Assembly (NCBI RefSeq): GCF_000379485.1
Contig: NZ_KB902276.1
Span: 1-64,000 of the forward strand
Length of the DNA: 64,000 bases
DNA from: Wenxinia marina DSM 24838
Lineage (GTDB): Bacteria > Pseudomonadota > Alphaproteobacteria > Rhodobacterales > Rhodobacteraceae
Direction: 5' to 3'
Positions within the stretch are counted from its first letter, which is position 1; every line of letters begins with the position of its first letter. A program made the translations under genes and the position numbers. The notes beneath the pieces are model-generated. The model searched no databases. It had not been told where the DNA came from and saw only the letters and a program-made list of their open reading frames with translations. Shown in pieces: positions 51,770 through 61,046 of this stretch.

Positions 51770-52047
51770 GCCTGCGCCGGGTCGCCGAACCGCGCCAGCG
51801 AACGCGCCTTCGCCTTTTCGGCCTCGAGCTCGCGGTCCTTCGGCCGGGCGGTCGTCACCAGCCCGTCGATCAGGGTCCGAGCCGCCGCGGCCACCTCGTC
51901 CACCGCCCGGTCGAAGGCGGCCCGGTTGGCGGCGGACGGCTGGGTGTAGCCGCTCAGCTTGCGGACGAACTGCAGCGCCGCATCGCGGACCTCGTCGTCG
52001 GTTGCGGGCGGCTCGAAGTTGAAGAGCGGCTTGATGTTGCGGCACAT
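51766..52047 (-). CDS. DUF2277 family protein
   Basis: A 93-residue cytoplasmic protein beginning MCRNIKPLFNFEPPAT, the family's near-invariant start, with ALQFVRKLSGYTQPS and a charged C-terminal helix (KDRELEAEKAKARSLARFG). Function unknown; it is common in actinobacteria and proteobacteria. It is the first gene of the unit with the MBL-fold hydrolase. Confidence 0.93.
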   Translation of the reverse strand: MCRNIKPLFNFEPPATDDEVRDAALQFVRKLSGYTQPSAANRAAFDRAVDEVAAAARTLIDGLVTTARPKDRELEAEKAKARSLARFGDPAQA

Positions 52048-52168
52048 GGGCGCAGGCTCCGTCCATCGGGAACGATGCCCCGCAGGATGCGCCCCGGCCG
52101 GCCCGGGCGCAATCTCCGCCGCCGGCCGGGCGGCAGAGCGGCGGCCCACCGCCCTCTCACCGAGCCGG

Positions 52169-52219
52169 AAATATCCCGGGGGTGAATGCGCCGCCAGGCG
52201 CAGAGGGGGCAGCGCCCCC
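52169..52219. repeat. REP-like GC-rich intergenic sequence with hairpin
   Basis: AAATATCCCGGGGG and GAATGCGCCGCCAGGCGC are followed by the hairpin GGGGGC-AGC-GCCCCC (52205-52219). Similar motifs occur inverted at 18771-18860. Recurrent intergenic motifs of this type are seen in Rhodobacterales. It lies between divergent genes, so is not a terminator for either. Confidence 0.45.
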
Positions 52220-52320
52220 TTGCCCGGCCGCCGCGCGGCGCACCGCTCCGCGCTTTCGCCGCCGCCCGCGTCGCGCTAGACCGGGGGCAGGGGCGGACGC
52301 CCAAGGGGGAGGGACGAGAG

Positions 52321-53850
52321 ATGAGCGCGATCCTGGACCAGCGGAGGCCGACGATCCGCCTGCACCCGTCGGACGACGTTCTCGTGGCACTGCACGACCT
52401 GCCGGAGGGCGCCGACCTCGGCGACGGCGTGACGGCGGCCGAGCGCATCCCGTCGGGCCACAAGGTCGCCACCCGCGCCGTCGCCGCGGGCCGGCCGGTG
52501 CGCAAGTACGGGCAGATCATCGGCGCCGCGACCGCCGACATCGCGGCCGGCGCGCACGTCCATGTCCACAATCTCGGCATGGGCGCGCACAAGCAGGATT
52601 ACGGCTACGGCGCGGACATGGTCCCGCTGCCGCCGCCCGAGGCGCCGGCCACCTTCATGGGCTTCCGCCGCCCCTCCGGCCGCGTGGGCACCCGCAACTA
52701 CATCGGCATCCTCACCTCGGTGAACTGCTCGGGCTCCGTCGCCCGGTTCATCGCCGACGAGGCGGTGAAGCGCGGCCTTCTGGACGCCTTCCCGAACGTC
52801 GACGGCATCGTGCCGATCGTCCACGGCACCGGCTGCGGCATGGCCGGCAAGGGCGAGGGCTACGAGACGCTCTTCCGCACGCTCTCCGGCTACGGCCACA
52901 ACCCCAACTTCGGTGCGATCCTGATGGTCGGGCTCGGGTGCGAGGTGATGCAGATCGGCGACCTGATCGACCGCAAGGCGCTGAAGGACAGCACCCGCTT
53001 TCGCTACATGACGATTCAGCAGACGGGCGGCACCCGCGCGACCATCGACAAGGGCCTGTCCATCATCCGCGAGCTCGCCGCCGAGGCGGACAAGGCGGTG
53101 CGCGAGGAGGCGCCGGCCGCCGGCCTCGTCCTCGGCCTGCAATGCGGCGGCTCGGACGGCTATTCCGGCATCACCGCGAACCCCGCCCTCGGCGCCGCCT
53201 CGGACCTGCTCGTGCGGCACGGCGGCATCTCGATCCTGTCCGAGACGTCCGAGATCTACGGCGCCGAGCACCTCCTGACCCGCCGTGCGGTGGACGAGCC
53301 GACCGGGCGGAAGATCGTCGACCTCATCGAGTGGTGGGAGGATTACACCGCCCGCAACTTCGGCGAGATGGACAACAACCCCAGCCCCGGCAACAAGCGC
53401 GGCGGCCTGACCACGATCCTGGAGAAGAGCCTCGGCGCGGTCGCCAAGGGCGGCGCCGCGCCGCTGTCGGGCGTCTACAGGTACGCCGAGCCGATCGACC
53501 GGCCCGGCTTCGTCTTCATGGACAGCCCCGGTTACGACCCGTGTTCCGTCACCGGCCAGATCGCCTCCGGCGCCAACCTCGTCGCCTTCACCACCGGCCG
53601 CGGCAGCGTCTCGGGCTACCAGCCGACGCCGTGCATCAAGCTCGCCACCAACCCCGACCTCTGGCGCCGGATGGAGCCGGACATGGACGTCGACTGCGGG
53701 GCGATCCTCGAAGGGGTCGGCATCGAGGAGAAGGGCCGCGAGATCTTCGACCTCATGCTGCGCGTCGCGTCGGGCGAGCGCACCAAGAGCGAGGCGCAGG
53801 GGTTCGGCGCGGTGGAGTTCGTGCCGTGGCAGATCGGCGCGGTAATGTGA
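52321..53850 (+). CDS. Altronate/galactarate dehydratase family protein (UxaA)
   Basis: A 509-residue UxaA/GarD-type dehydratase. The N-terminal SAF domain (~10-95) has VATRAVAAGRPVRKYGQIIG and HVHVHNLGMG. The large catalytic domain follows (RVGTRNYIGILTSVNCSGSV, GTGCGMAG, LGLQCGGSDGYSGITANP). Fused as one protein like E. coli UxaA, it dehydrates a sugar acid (altronate, galactarate or relatives) to a 2-keto-3-deoxy product. The KDG-type kinase at 60.1-61.0 kb could act on such a product. Behind GGGGGAGGGACGAGAG. Confidence 0.87.
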   Translation: MSAILDQRRPTIRLHPSDDVLVALHDLPEGADLGDGVTAAERIPSGHKVATRAVAAGRPVRKYGQIIGAATADIAAGAHVHVHNLGMGAHKQDYGYGADMVPLPPPEAPATFMGFRRPSGRVGTRNYIGILTSVNCSGSVARFIADEAVKRGLLDAFPNVDGIVPIVHGTGCGMAGKGEGYETLFRTLSGYGHNPNFGAILMVGLGCEVMQIGDLIDRKALKDSTRFRYMTIQQTGGTRATIDKGLSIIRELAAEADKAVREEAPAAGLVLGLQCGGSDGYSGITANPALGAASDLLVRHGGISILSETSEIYGAEHLLTRRAVDEPTGRKIVDLIEWWEDYTARNFGEMDNNPSPGNKRGGLTTILEKSLGAVAKGGAAPLSGVYRYAEPIDRPGFVFMDSPGYDPCSVTGQIASGANLVAFTTGRGSVSGYQPTPCIKLATNPDLWRRMEPDMDVDCGAILEGVGIEEKGREIFDLMLRVASGERTKSEAQGFGAVEFVPWQIGAVM

Positions 53851-53872
53851 GCGGCGCAGGGACGGAGAACCG

Positions 53873-54637
53873 GTGAAGGACACGCTCGCCGCCCCCGCGA
53901 GCGGACTCTCCGCGGCGCCGGTGCAGCTCGACCTCTCCGGCGTCTCGGTCCGCCTCGGCGGGCGGCCGGTGCTGAGCGGGCTGGACCTGTCGTTGGCGTC
54001 GGCCCGGCTGGGCGTCGTGGGGCGCAACGGCTCGGGCAAGTCGACGCTGTCGCGCCTGCTCGCCGGGCTGATCCGGCCGGACGGGGGCACGGTGCGGGTG
54101 AACGGTCGCGACCTCTTCGCGGACCGGCGGGCGGCCCTGGCCGAGGTGGGAATCCTGTTCCAGAACCCGGACCATCAGGTCATCTTCCCCACCGTGATCG
54201 AGGAGATCGCCTTTGGCCTGACGCAGCAGGGCCGCCCCCGCGCCGAGGCCGAGGAGGTGGCGAGGCGGACGCTGGCGGCGTTCGGCGTGGCTCACTGGGA
54301 CGGCGCCTATGTCGAGACGCTGTCGCAGGGGCAGCGGCACCTCCTCTGCCTGATGGCCGTCGCGGCGATGCGCCCGCGCCTGATGATCCTCGACGAGCCC
54401 TTCGCGGGCCTCGACATCCCCACCCGCGCCCAGCTGCGCCGGGCCCTGGGCCGGCACGAGGGTGCGCTGGTCCATGTCAGCCATGATCCGGACGATCTTG
54501 CGGACTGCGACAGGGTCCTCTGGCTCGATGGCGGAGGGGTGCGGGCCGAGGGGCCGGCGGGCGCGGTGCTGGAGGCGTACGTGGCCGAGATGACCCGGGC
54601 GGGAGAGCGCGATGATCTCGCTGACCTCGCCGGTTAG
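53873..54637 (+). CDS. bioM: Biotin ECF transporter ATPase BioM
   Basis: A 254-residue CbiO/EcfA-type ATPase: Walker A GRNGSGKST, the Q-loop FQNPDHQVIFPTV characteristic of energy-coupling factor ATPases, signature LSQGQRHLLCLMA, and Walker B LMILDEPFAGLD. With BioN and BioY (next genes) it forms the tripartite biotin importer known from Rhodobacter. A GTG start 22 bases after the upstream stop. Confidence 0.93.
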   Translation: MKDTLAAPASGLSAAPVQLDLSGVSVRLGGRPVLSGLDLSLASARLGVVGRNGSGKSTLSRLLAGLIRPDGGTVRVNGRDLFADRRAALAEVGILFQNPDHQVIFPTVIEEIAFGLTQQGRPRAEAEEVARRTLAAFGVAHWDGAYVETLSQGQRHLLCLMAVAAMRPRLMILDEPFAGLDIPTRAQLRRALGRHEGALVHVSHDPDDLADCDRVLWLDGGGVRAEGPAGAVLEAYVAEMTRAGERDDLADLAG

Positions 54638-55232
54638 GACCCGCGCCCACGGCTGGCCGGCGGGGCCGAAGCTGGCGGGCCTGTGCCTCGCGACGCTGCT
54701 GCTGTTCCTCGCGGACTCCCTGCCCGTGCAGGCGGCGGCGCTGGCGGCGACGCTGGGCCTCTATGCCGCGTGCGGTGGGGTCTTCCTGCGCGAGGGGCTG
54801 CGGCGGCTGCGTCCGCTCTGGCCGTTCCTGCTGATCGTCGGCGCCTTCCACCTCTGGTCGGGGCGGACAGAGGAGGGGGCCGTCATCGTGCTGCGCCTCG
54901 TCACCGCGGTCGGCCTCGCCAACCTCGTGACGATGACCACGCGCCTCGGCGACATGATCGATGTCGTCCGCCGCCTGACCGCGCCGCTGCGCCGCCTCGG
55001 CGTGAGCACCAGGCCGCTGGAGATCGCGATCGGCCTCGTCATCCGCATGGTGCCCGCGATGTTCGCCCGCGGCCGGCAGCTGGGCGAGGCCTGGCGGGCG
55101 CGGTCGCCCCGGCGGGTGACGTGGCGCATCGTCCTGCCGTTCGCGCTGACCGCCCTTGACGATGCCGACCGCGTGGCCGAGGCGTTGCGGGCGCGGGGCG
55201 GCCTGACCCCGGCCCCCGAACGAGAGGTCTGA
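54612..55232 (+). CDS. bioN: Biotin ECF transporter transmembrane protein BioN
   Basis: A 206-residue EcfT-type membrane protein with about four to five spans (LAGLCLATLLLFLADSLPV, PLWPFLLIVGAFHLW). The ARG-type coupling motif A-R-S near the C-terminus (EAWRARSPRR, then EALRARGGL) contacts the ATPase. It overlaps bioM by 26 bases and is followed one base later by bioY. Confidence 0.92.
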   Translation: MISLTSPVRTRAHGWPAGPKLAGLCLATLLLFLADSLPVQAAALAATLGLYAACGGVFLREGLRRLRPLWPFLLIVGAFHLWSGRTEEGAVIVLRLVTAVGLANLVTMTTRLGDMIDVVRRLTAPLRRLGVSTRPLEIAIGLVIRMVPAMFARGRQLGEAWRARSPRRVTWRIVLPFALTALDDADRVAEALRARGGLTPAPEREV

Positions 55233-55233
55233 G

Positions 55234-55794
55234 ATGGAACGGTCCGTCACCCTGGTCGCGGTCTTCGCCGCCCTCACCGCCGTGCTGGGGCTGATCCCGC
55301 CGGTCACCCTCGGCTTCGGCGTGCCGGTCACGGCGCAGAGCCTTGGCGTCATGCTGTGCGGCACCGTTCTCGGCGCCCGGCGCGGGGCGCTGGCGATGCT
55401 GCTGTTCCTGCTGCTGGTCGCGCTCGGCCTGCCGCTCCTCAGCGGCGGGCGCGGCGGTCTCGGCGTCTTCGTCGCGCCGTCGGCGGGGTTCCTGATCGGC
55501 TTCCCCGTCGCCGCCTTCGTCACCGGCTGGATCGTGGAGCGCTGGCGCGCTGCGCCGCTCGGACTCGTCGCCGGAATCGCCTCGGTCGTGGGCGGGATCG
55601 CGGCGCTCTACGCCTTCGGAATTGCCGGGCTGATGCTGGCGCTCGGCCGTTCGCTGCCCGAGGCGGCGCTGCTGGCGCTCGCCTTCCTGCCGGGGGACCT
55701 GGCCAAGGCGGGCCTCGCCGGCGCGCTGACCGCCGGCCTCGCCCGGGCGCGGCCCGGCAGCCTGCTCAGCCGGCCCGATGTCCACGCGGCTTGA
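55234..55794 (+). CDS. bioY: Biotin-specific S-component BioY
   Basis: A 186-residue membrane protein with six hydrophobic segments and the BioY signature GFGVPVTAQSLGVMLCG near the N-terminus, plus AFLPGDLAKAGLAG. It binds biotin and docks to BioMN. The start overlaps the end of bioN in a TGAGATG context. It overlaps the nitroreductase gene downstream by 17 bases. Confidence 0.94.
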   Translation: MERSVTLVAVFAALTAVLGLIPPVTLGFGVPVTAQSLGVMLCGTVLGARRGALAMLLFLLLVALGLPLLSGGRGGLGVFVAPSAGFLIGFPVAAFVTGWIVERWRAAPLGLVAGIASVVGGIAALYAFGIAGLMLALGRSLPEAALLALAFLPGDLAKAGLAGALTAGLARARPGSLLSRPDVHAA

Positions 55795-56455
55795 GGAGCT
55801 GCTGGCGCGGCGCCGGTCGATCCGCGCCTTCACGGGCCGGACGGTCTCACGGGTCGAAATCGAGGCGCTGCTGGCGGCCGCCCGCCGCGCGCCCTCGGGC
55901 GCGAACCTGCAGCCCGGTGCCTTCCACGTCCTGACCGGCGCGCCGCTCGCGGACCTGAGCGCGGCCCTGCAGGACGCGCTCAAGACGGACGCGCCGACCA
56001 GCCGCGAATATTCCTGGTTTCCCGCCGAGATGCCGGCCGAGCTCAAGGCCCGCCAGCGCGCCGCCGGCTATGCCCTGTACGAGGCGCTGGGGATCGGGCG
56101 ACGGGATCTCGACGGCCGCCGCCGCCAGTGGGCGCGGAACTACGACTTCTTCGGTGCGCCGGTCGGGATCGTGGTGACGATCCGCCGCGACATGGGCGCG
56201 GGCGGGTTCATGGATCTCGGCATGGCGCTGATGGCGCTGATGCTTGCGGCGACGGAGCGGGGACTGGCGGCGACGGGCATCGGCGCGCTCGCGACCTACG
56301 CGTCCGTCGTCCACGCCCGCCTCGGGCTGCCGGAGGAGGAGATGGTCGTCTGCGGCCTCGCGGTGGGCGCGCCGGACGAAGGTGCGCCGGTGAACGCCGT
56401 GCGGACCGAGCGGGCGCCGGTCTCCGACTTCGCGACCTTCTCGGGGTTCGACTAG
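55778..56455 (+). CDS. Nitroreductase-family protein
   Basis: A 225-residue FMN-binding oxidoreductase: the N-terminal RRSIRAFTGR and RRAPSGANLQPG motifs contact FMN phosphate; MDLGMALMALMLAATERGLAATGIG forms the dimer interface. The substrate is unknown (nitroaromatics, quinones or others). It overlaps bioY and is convergent with the thiolase gene, sharing a 4-base overlap at its end. Confidence 0.9.
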   Translation: MSTRLEELLARRRSIRAFTGRTVSRVEIEALLAAARRAPSGANLQPGAFHVLTGAPLADLSAALQDALKTDAPTSREYSWFPAEMPAELKARQRAAGYALYEALGIGRRDLDGRRRQWARNYDFFGAPVGIVVTIRRDMGAGGFMDLGMALMALMLAATERGLAATGIGALATYASVVHARLGLPEEEMVVCGLAVGAPDEGAPVNAVRTERAPVSDFATFSGFD

Positions 56456-57546
56456 GCCCGCAGGACCAGCGCCGTCCCGATCCCGCCCGCCGCGGCGATG
56501 GCGGCGAGACCGGCCTCGCCGGGCGCGAGGCCGTGGAACAGGTCCACCGCCAGCACCGCGCCCGACGCGCCGACGGGGTGGCCCCGCGCCAACGCGCCGC
56601 CGTCCGGGTTCACGATGTGCGGCCGCAGCCCCAGCCCGTGCACGCAGGCGATGGCCTGTACCGCGAACGCCTCCATGATTTCGGCCCTCGCAAGGTCGTC
56701 CGCATTCAGCCCCGCCGCCGCCAGCGCCGCGCGGCCGGCGGCCACCGGGGCGAGGCCGGGCAGGTCGGGCGCGCCGCCGAGCGTGGCGCCGGAGAGGATG
56801 GCCGGCCCGGTGCGGCCGAGCGCGGCGGCGGCCCGGGGCGAGGCGACGACGCAGACGGCGGCCGCGTCCGCCGCGACCGCCATCGTCGCGACCGTGACGG
56901 CGCCGCGCACCGGGCGGGCGCGGGCGAGGAGGCGGGGCGTCAGCCTCCGGGCGAAGGGGTCGGCCGCGACGCCGTGCAGGGGCACCATCCCGGGCGCCGG
57001 CCCGGCGGCGAGGGCCTTGCGGTGGCTCTCGGCCGCCCAGGCCTCCTGCGCCGCCCGGTCGATCCGGAGCTCCCGGCCCAGCCGGTCGGCGGCCTCGGCC
57101 ATGCCCGGGTCGCGATCCGGCCATGGCGTGAAGGGCGCCTGGTCGTAAGGGACCGCCGGTCCGCCGTCCGGGTCGGTCCGCAGGCGCTGGGGCCGGCGCG
57201 AATAGCTCTCCACCCCGCCCGCGACGACGACGTCATAAACCCCCGCCCGCACGAGCGCGTCGGCGAGGAGGAGCGCGTCGAGACCGCCCGCGCATTGCCG
57301 GTCGATGGTCAGCCCCGCCACCCGCTCCGGCAGCCCGGCGGCCAGCGAGGCGACCCGCGCGAGGTTGCCGCCGGCGCCGAGGGCGTTGGAGAGGATCACT
57401 TCGCCCACGTCCTGCGGCCCAAGGCCGGCGTCGGCCAGCGCCGCCCGGATGACCGGCGCGGCGAGTTCGTGCGGCAGGAGGCGCGCGAAGGCGCCGCCGC
57501 GGGGGACGATCGCGGTGCGGCGTGCGGCGAGGAGGCGGGCATTCAT
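56452..57546 (-). CDS. Thiolase-family protein lacking the second catalytic Cys
   Basis: A 364-residue thiolase-fold protein. The nucleophile C85 (DRQCAGGLDAL) and the GHP histidine (ARGHPVGASGA) are kept. The C-terminal CxGGGxG motif, whose Cys is the general acid/base in condensation or cleavage, reads AAAGGIG, so that Cys is Ala (residue 351); the NEAFA Asn is also changed to Met (MEAFAVQ). Normal thiolysis is unlikely; an acyl-transfer or altered condensation role is possible. It lies 31 bases after a short AMP-forming ligase on the same strand, its likely acyl-CoA source. Confidence 0.85.
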   Translation of the reverse strand: MNARLLAARRTAIVPRGGAFARLLPHELAAPVIRAALADAGLGPQDVGEVILSNALGAGGNLARVASLAAGLPERVAGLTIDRQCAGGLDALLLADALVRAGVYDVVVAGGVESYSRRPQRLRTDPDGGPAVPYDQAPFTPWPDRDPGMAEAADRLGRELRIDRAAQEAWAAESHRKALAAGPAPGMVPLHGVAADPFARRLTPRLLARARPVRGAVTVATMAVAADAAAVCVVASPRAAAALGRTGPAILSGATLGGAPDLPGLAPVAAGRAALAAAGLNADDLARAEIMEAFAVQAIACVHGLGLRPHIVNPDGGALARGHPVGASGAVLAVDLFHGLAPGEAGLAAIAAAGGIGTALVLRA

Positions 57547-57577
57547 GCCCGGCCTCCGGCGGACCGCGTCCGCCCCG

Positions 57578-58684
57578 TCACTCCGTCACCAAACGCTGGA
57601 TCGCTGCGAGGTCCGTCTTGCCCGCCGGCAGCAGCGGCAGCGCGTCCACGACCCGCACCCGCCGCGGGACCGCCTGCGGCGGCAGGACCGCGCGGCACCC
57701 CTCGCGGATCGCGTCCGACTCCGCCGGCCCGGTCACGACGCCCACGATCACCGCGCCCCGCGCCGCGTCCGGCAGGGCCACGGCCGCGGCGGGCCGGCCG
57801 GTGAGCCCCGCAAGCGCCGCCTCGACGTCCTCCAGGAAGACGTCCCGCTCGGCCACCCGCACCACCCGGTCGCGCCGGCCGGACAGCCAGAGGTGCCCGT
57901 CCGCGTCCAGCCGTCCGACCTCGCCCACGGTGACCCAGCCGTCCCGGCTGCGGGTCAGCGCGCTGCCGGCGCCCTCGTAGCCGTCGAACAGATAGGGCGA
58001 GCGCACCCAGACCTCGCCGGTCCCTCCGTCGATCGACAGCTCCACCCCCGGATAGGGCCGGCCGACCGCCCCCTCGGGCGTGCCGTCGTCCGTCAGCGTC
58101 ACGAAGCTCGTTTCGCTCGCGCCGTAGAAGGCGCGCAATTCGGCCGCCGGCATCCGCTCCACCAGCCGCGCGCGCAGCTCCGGCGACAGCCGGCCGCCGC
58201 CGCAGAGGACCAGCCGGACGCCGGGCAGCGGGTCGCCGTCGACCAGAAGGCTCAGCTGCGAGGGGGTCGCGTAGATCACGGTCACGCCCAGCTCCGCGGC
58301 CGCGCGGGCCTGCGCCCGGCCGTGCCGGCCGCCGAGCAGGGCGAGGCCGCAGCCGAGATGCAAGGCCTCGATGGCGGCGTAGAGCGTCAGGGAATGGCCG
58401 AGGGCGCCGAGCGCCGCGACGACGTCCGCGGGGCCGAGGCCGAAAAGCTGCGCATTCACCTCGAAGCTGGCGATCCAGCTCGCCGGGCGGCGGTGCACGA
58501 CCTTGGGCGCTCCGCCCGAGCCGGAGGTCCGGCACCAGAGGAACGGCGCCTCCCGTGCCTCGACGCCGCCTTCGCCGGCGACGATCCCGCGCCCCTCCCG
58601 CAGCGCCCGCACCAGCGCCGCCGCGCCGGGCGCGTCGGGCGTCAGCAGGCGGCTCTCGGGATGCAGGCGGAACCTCTCGTCCAT
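57578..58684 (-). CDS. Short AMP-forming acyl-CoA synthetase-like protein
   Basis: A 368-residue member of the adenylating (ANL) superfamily, shorter than usual (~500) because the N-terminal ~120 residues are largely missing. Key motifs remain: the phosphate loop TSGSGGAPKVV, YGASET, GEVGRLDADGHLWLSGRRDR and catalytic Lys in PAGKTDLAAI. It should activate an unknown carboxylic acid to its CoA thioester. The pairing with the thiolase-like gene suggests a small acyl-transfer pathway. Start at MDERFRLHPE, divergent from the FAD monooxygenase. Confidence 0.85.
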   Translation of the reverse strand: MDERFRLHPESRLLTPDAPGAAALVRALREGRGIVAGEGGVEAREAPFLWCRTSGSGGAPKVVHRRPASWIASFEVNAQLFGLGPADVVAALGALGHSLTLYAAIEALHLGCGLALLGGRHGRAQARAAAELGVTVIYATPSQLSLLVDGDPLPGVRLVLCGGGRLSPELRARLVERMPAAELRAFYGASETSFVTLTDDGTPEGAVGRPYPGVELSIDGGTGEVWVRSPYLFDGYEGAGSALTRSRDGWVTVGEVGRLDADGHLWLSGRRDRVVRVAERDVFLEDVEAALAGLTGRPAAAVALPDAARGAVIVGVVTGPAESDAIREGCRAVLPPQAVPRRVRVVDALPLLPAGKTDLAAIQRLVTE

Positions 58685-58784
58685 GTCCCCGGCATGCCCT
58701 GCCGCCGCCGCGGGCGCCAGCCCCGACGAGTGTTGGCATCGCCCGCCGCAGAGGGCAAAAGGGCGGGCGAGGGAGAGACGAGAC

Positions 58785-60071
58785 ATGACCGACAGACCCG
58801 TCCTGATCGCCGGCGGCGGCATCGCCGGCCTTTCCGCCGCGCTGACGCTGCACCAGATCGGCGTGCCATGCGTCGTCTTCGAGGGCGTCACGTCGCTCAA
58901 GCCGCTCGGCGTCGGGATCAACCTGCAGCCGAACGCGGTGCGCGAGCTGTCGGACTTGGGCCTCGGCGAGGACTTTCTCGACCGCGTCGGGCTGCCGGCG
59001 AGGGAATGGGCGCTGGTCGGCCTGAACGGCAACGACATCTATTCCGAGCCGCGGGGCCGCGACGCCGGCTACGACTGGCCGCAGTACGCCGCGCACCGGG
59101 GCCTTCTGCACGTGGCGCTGGCCGACGCGGTCCGCGACAGGCTGGGCGACGGCGCTCTGCGCCTGGGCCGGAAGGTCACGGGCTACGAGACGCGGGCGGA
59201 CGGCGTGACGGCGATCGTGCGGCGCGCCGACGGGACGGAGGAGCGGCACGAGGGGGCGCTGCTGATCGGCGCGGACGGGATCCATTCGGCGATCCGGGCG
59301 CAGATGCACCCGGACCAGCCGCCGATCCACTGGGGCGGCGCGCTGATGTGGCGCGGCACGACGCGGGCGCGGCCGATCCGCACCGGCTCGTCCTTCGTCG
59401 GGCTCGGGACGCACCGGCACCGGATGGTGATCTACCCGATCTCGCGCCCCGATGCGGACGGCCTCGCCACGATCAACTGGATCGCCGAGGTGACGCTGGA
59501 CGACATGGACGGCGCGCAGCGGGACAGCTGGTTCCGGCCGGTCGAGGTCGCGGAGTTCGCGCACCATTTCGACGGGTTCCGCTACGACTGGCTCGACGTG
59601 CCGGCGCTGCTGGCGGAGGCGGACATCGCCTACGAGAACCCGATGATCGACCGCGACCCGGTGCCCACCTGGGTCGACGGGCGGGTGGCGCTGATCGGCG
59701 ACGCGGCGCACGCGATGTATCCCACCGGCTCCAACGGAGCGAGCCAGGCGATCGTGGACGGACGGGTGCTCGGGGCCGAGCTGGTGGCGCACGGGGTGGG
59801 GCCGGAGGCGCTTGCCGCCTACGACGCGCGCCTCTGCGGTCCGATCTCGGAGGTGGTGCTCCGGAATCGGGGGGCGGGGCCGTTCGGCCTGCTCAACCTC
59901 GTGGACGAACGGTGCGGCGGGGTGTTCGACGACATCGACGCGGTGATCCCGCCGGACGAGCGGCGGGACTTCATGGCCGGCTACCAGCGCGCGGCGGGCT
60001 TCGCGAAGGACGCGCTGAACGCCGCGCCGCCGACGATCCCGCCGGGCGCGACCGTGCGCGAGCCGGCGTGA
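58785..60071 (+). CDS. FAD-dependent monooxygenase, PhzS-like
   Basis: A 428-residue group A flavoprotein monooxygenase. FAD motifs are VLIAGGGIAGLSAALTL, the DG motif LIGADGIHSAIRAQMHPDQ, and GD motif RVALIGDAAHAMYPTGSNGA. The sequence is close throughout to PhzS (PLGVGINLQPNAVREL, PQYAAHRGLLH, YPISRPD), the phenazine hydroxylase, but no phenazine genes are here, so the substrate is an unknown aromatic or heterocycle. The ATG follows GAGGGAGAGACGAGAC. Confidence 0.88.
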   Translation: MTDRPVLIAGGGIAGLSAALTLHQIGVPCVVFEGVTSLKPLGVGINLQPNAVRELSDLGLGEDFLDRVGLPAREWALVGLNGNDIYSEPRGRDAGYDWPQYAAHRGLLHVALADAVRDRLGDGALRLGRKVTGYETRADGVTAIVRRADGTEERHEGALLIGADGIHSAIRAQMHPDQPPIHWGGALMWRGTTRARPIRTGSSFVGLGTHRHRMVIYPISRPDADGLATINWIAEVTLDDMDGAQRDSWFRPVEVAEFAHHFDGFRYDWLDVPALLAEADIAYENPMIDRDPVPTWVDGRVALIGDAAHAMYPTGSNGASQAIVDGRVLGAELVAHGVGPEALAAYDARLCGPISEVVLRNRGAGPFGLLNLVDERCGGVFDDIDAVIPPDERRDFMAGYQRAAGFAKDALNAAPPTIPPGATVREPA

Positions 60072-60087
60072 GGGCGGGCGGTACGGA

Positions 60088-60966
60088 TCAGTCCCCCTCC
60101 CTCGGGACGATCGCGCCCGGCAGGCCGACGACCCGGGACGCCAGAGCGTGGCCGGCGGCCAGCGCCGCGGCGTCGTCCCCGCCGGTGAGGCGGGCGGCGA
60201 GGTAGGCGCCGTTGAAGCTGTCCCCGGCGGCGGTGGTGTCGACGACCTTCGGGGCGGGCGGGAACGGTCCGGCGGGGGCGCCCGACAGCGCGATGGGTCC
60301 ATCCGGGCCGCGCTTTAGCGCGCCGTCCGTCACGCCCCAACCCCGCAGCCGCGCGACGACCCCCTTGGCGTCCTCGTCCCCCCAGAGGGCGATTTCGTCG
60401 TCGCAGGACGGCAGGCCGATGTCCGTGACCTCCCACACCGCCCGCATCGCGGCGCGGGCGGTCCGGACATCCTCCCACAGGCGCGGGCGGTAGTTCGAAT
60501 CGAAGACGACTTGGCCGGGATGGCCTGCGAGCGCCGTGGTCAGGCCCGCCCGGACCGCCGGCGGCAGGATGGCGAGCGTGATGCCGGAGAGGTAGACGAC
60601 GTCGAAGCCGTCCAGGAGGCCGAACCCGTTCTCGAACAAGGTCCGCGCCGCCGAGGCGTCGCGCCAGTAGCTGAAGCTGCGCTCGCCGTCGGGGTCCGTC
60701 GCGATCGCGTAGATTCCCGGCAGCCGCGTCGGATGCCGGGCGAGGAGCCGGGTCGAGACCCCCTCGGCCTCGGCGAAGGCGGCGAGCATGTCCGACAGGC
60801 TGTCCTGCCCGACAACCGAGACGAAGGCGACCTCGTGAGCGGGTCCCAGACCGCGGGCGAGGTAGATCGCGGTGTTCAGCACGTCCCCCGCGAAACCGAT
60901 CTGCCGGCCCGGATTGTCGGGCGTCAGCTCCACCATCGCCTCGCCGACGCAGGCCACCGTCACCAT
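60088..60966 (-). CDS. kdgK: PfkB-family sugar kinase, 2-keto-3-deoxygluconate kinase-like
   Basis: A 292-residue ribokinase-fold kinase with start VACVGEAMVELTPD, DSNYRPRLWED (typical of KDG kinases) and the anion hole/catalytic DTTAAGDSFNGAYLA. It would phosphorylate 2-keto-3-deoxygluconate or a related keto sugar acid. This fits the sugar-acid dehydratase at 52.3-53.9 kb. GGAGGAGAGGGACG precedes the ATG. Confidence 0.85.
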   Translation of the reverse strand: MVTVACVGEAMVELTPDNPGRQIGFAGDVLNTAIYLARGLGPAHEVAFVSVVGQDSLSDMLAAFAEAEGVSTRLLARHPTRLPGIYAIATDPDGERSFSYWRDASAARTLFENGFGLLDGFDVVYLSGITLAILPPAVRAGLTTALAGHPGQVVFDSNYRPRLWEDVRTARAAMRAVWEVTDIGLPSCDDEIALWGDEDAKGVVARLRGWGVTDGALKRGPDGPIALSGAPAGPFPPAPKVVDTTAAGDSFNGAYLAARLTGGDDAAALAAGHALASRVVGLPGAIVPREGD

Positions 60967-61046
60967 CGTCCCTCTCCTCCGCGCGCATCGGGACAATGGC
61001 CGGGGCCGGCGGTGGCGGCAACCGGGGATGGCGTACGGCGCTCGGC

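Noticed and set aside
57543-60302. A 919-codon open frame on the minus strand across the monooxygenase and ligase genes
   Set aside because: It is Arg/Pro/Ala-rich, antisense to genes with clear families, and continuous only because GC-rich DNA has few stops; only its end is near a real gene, in another frame.
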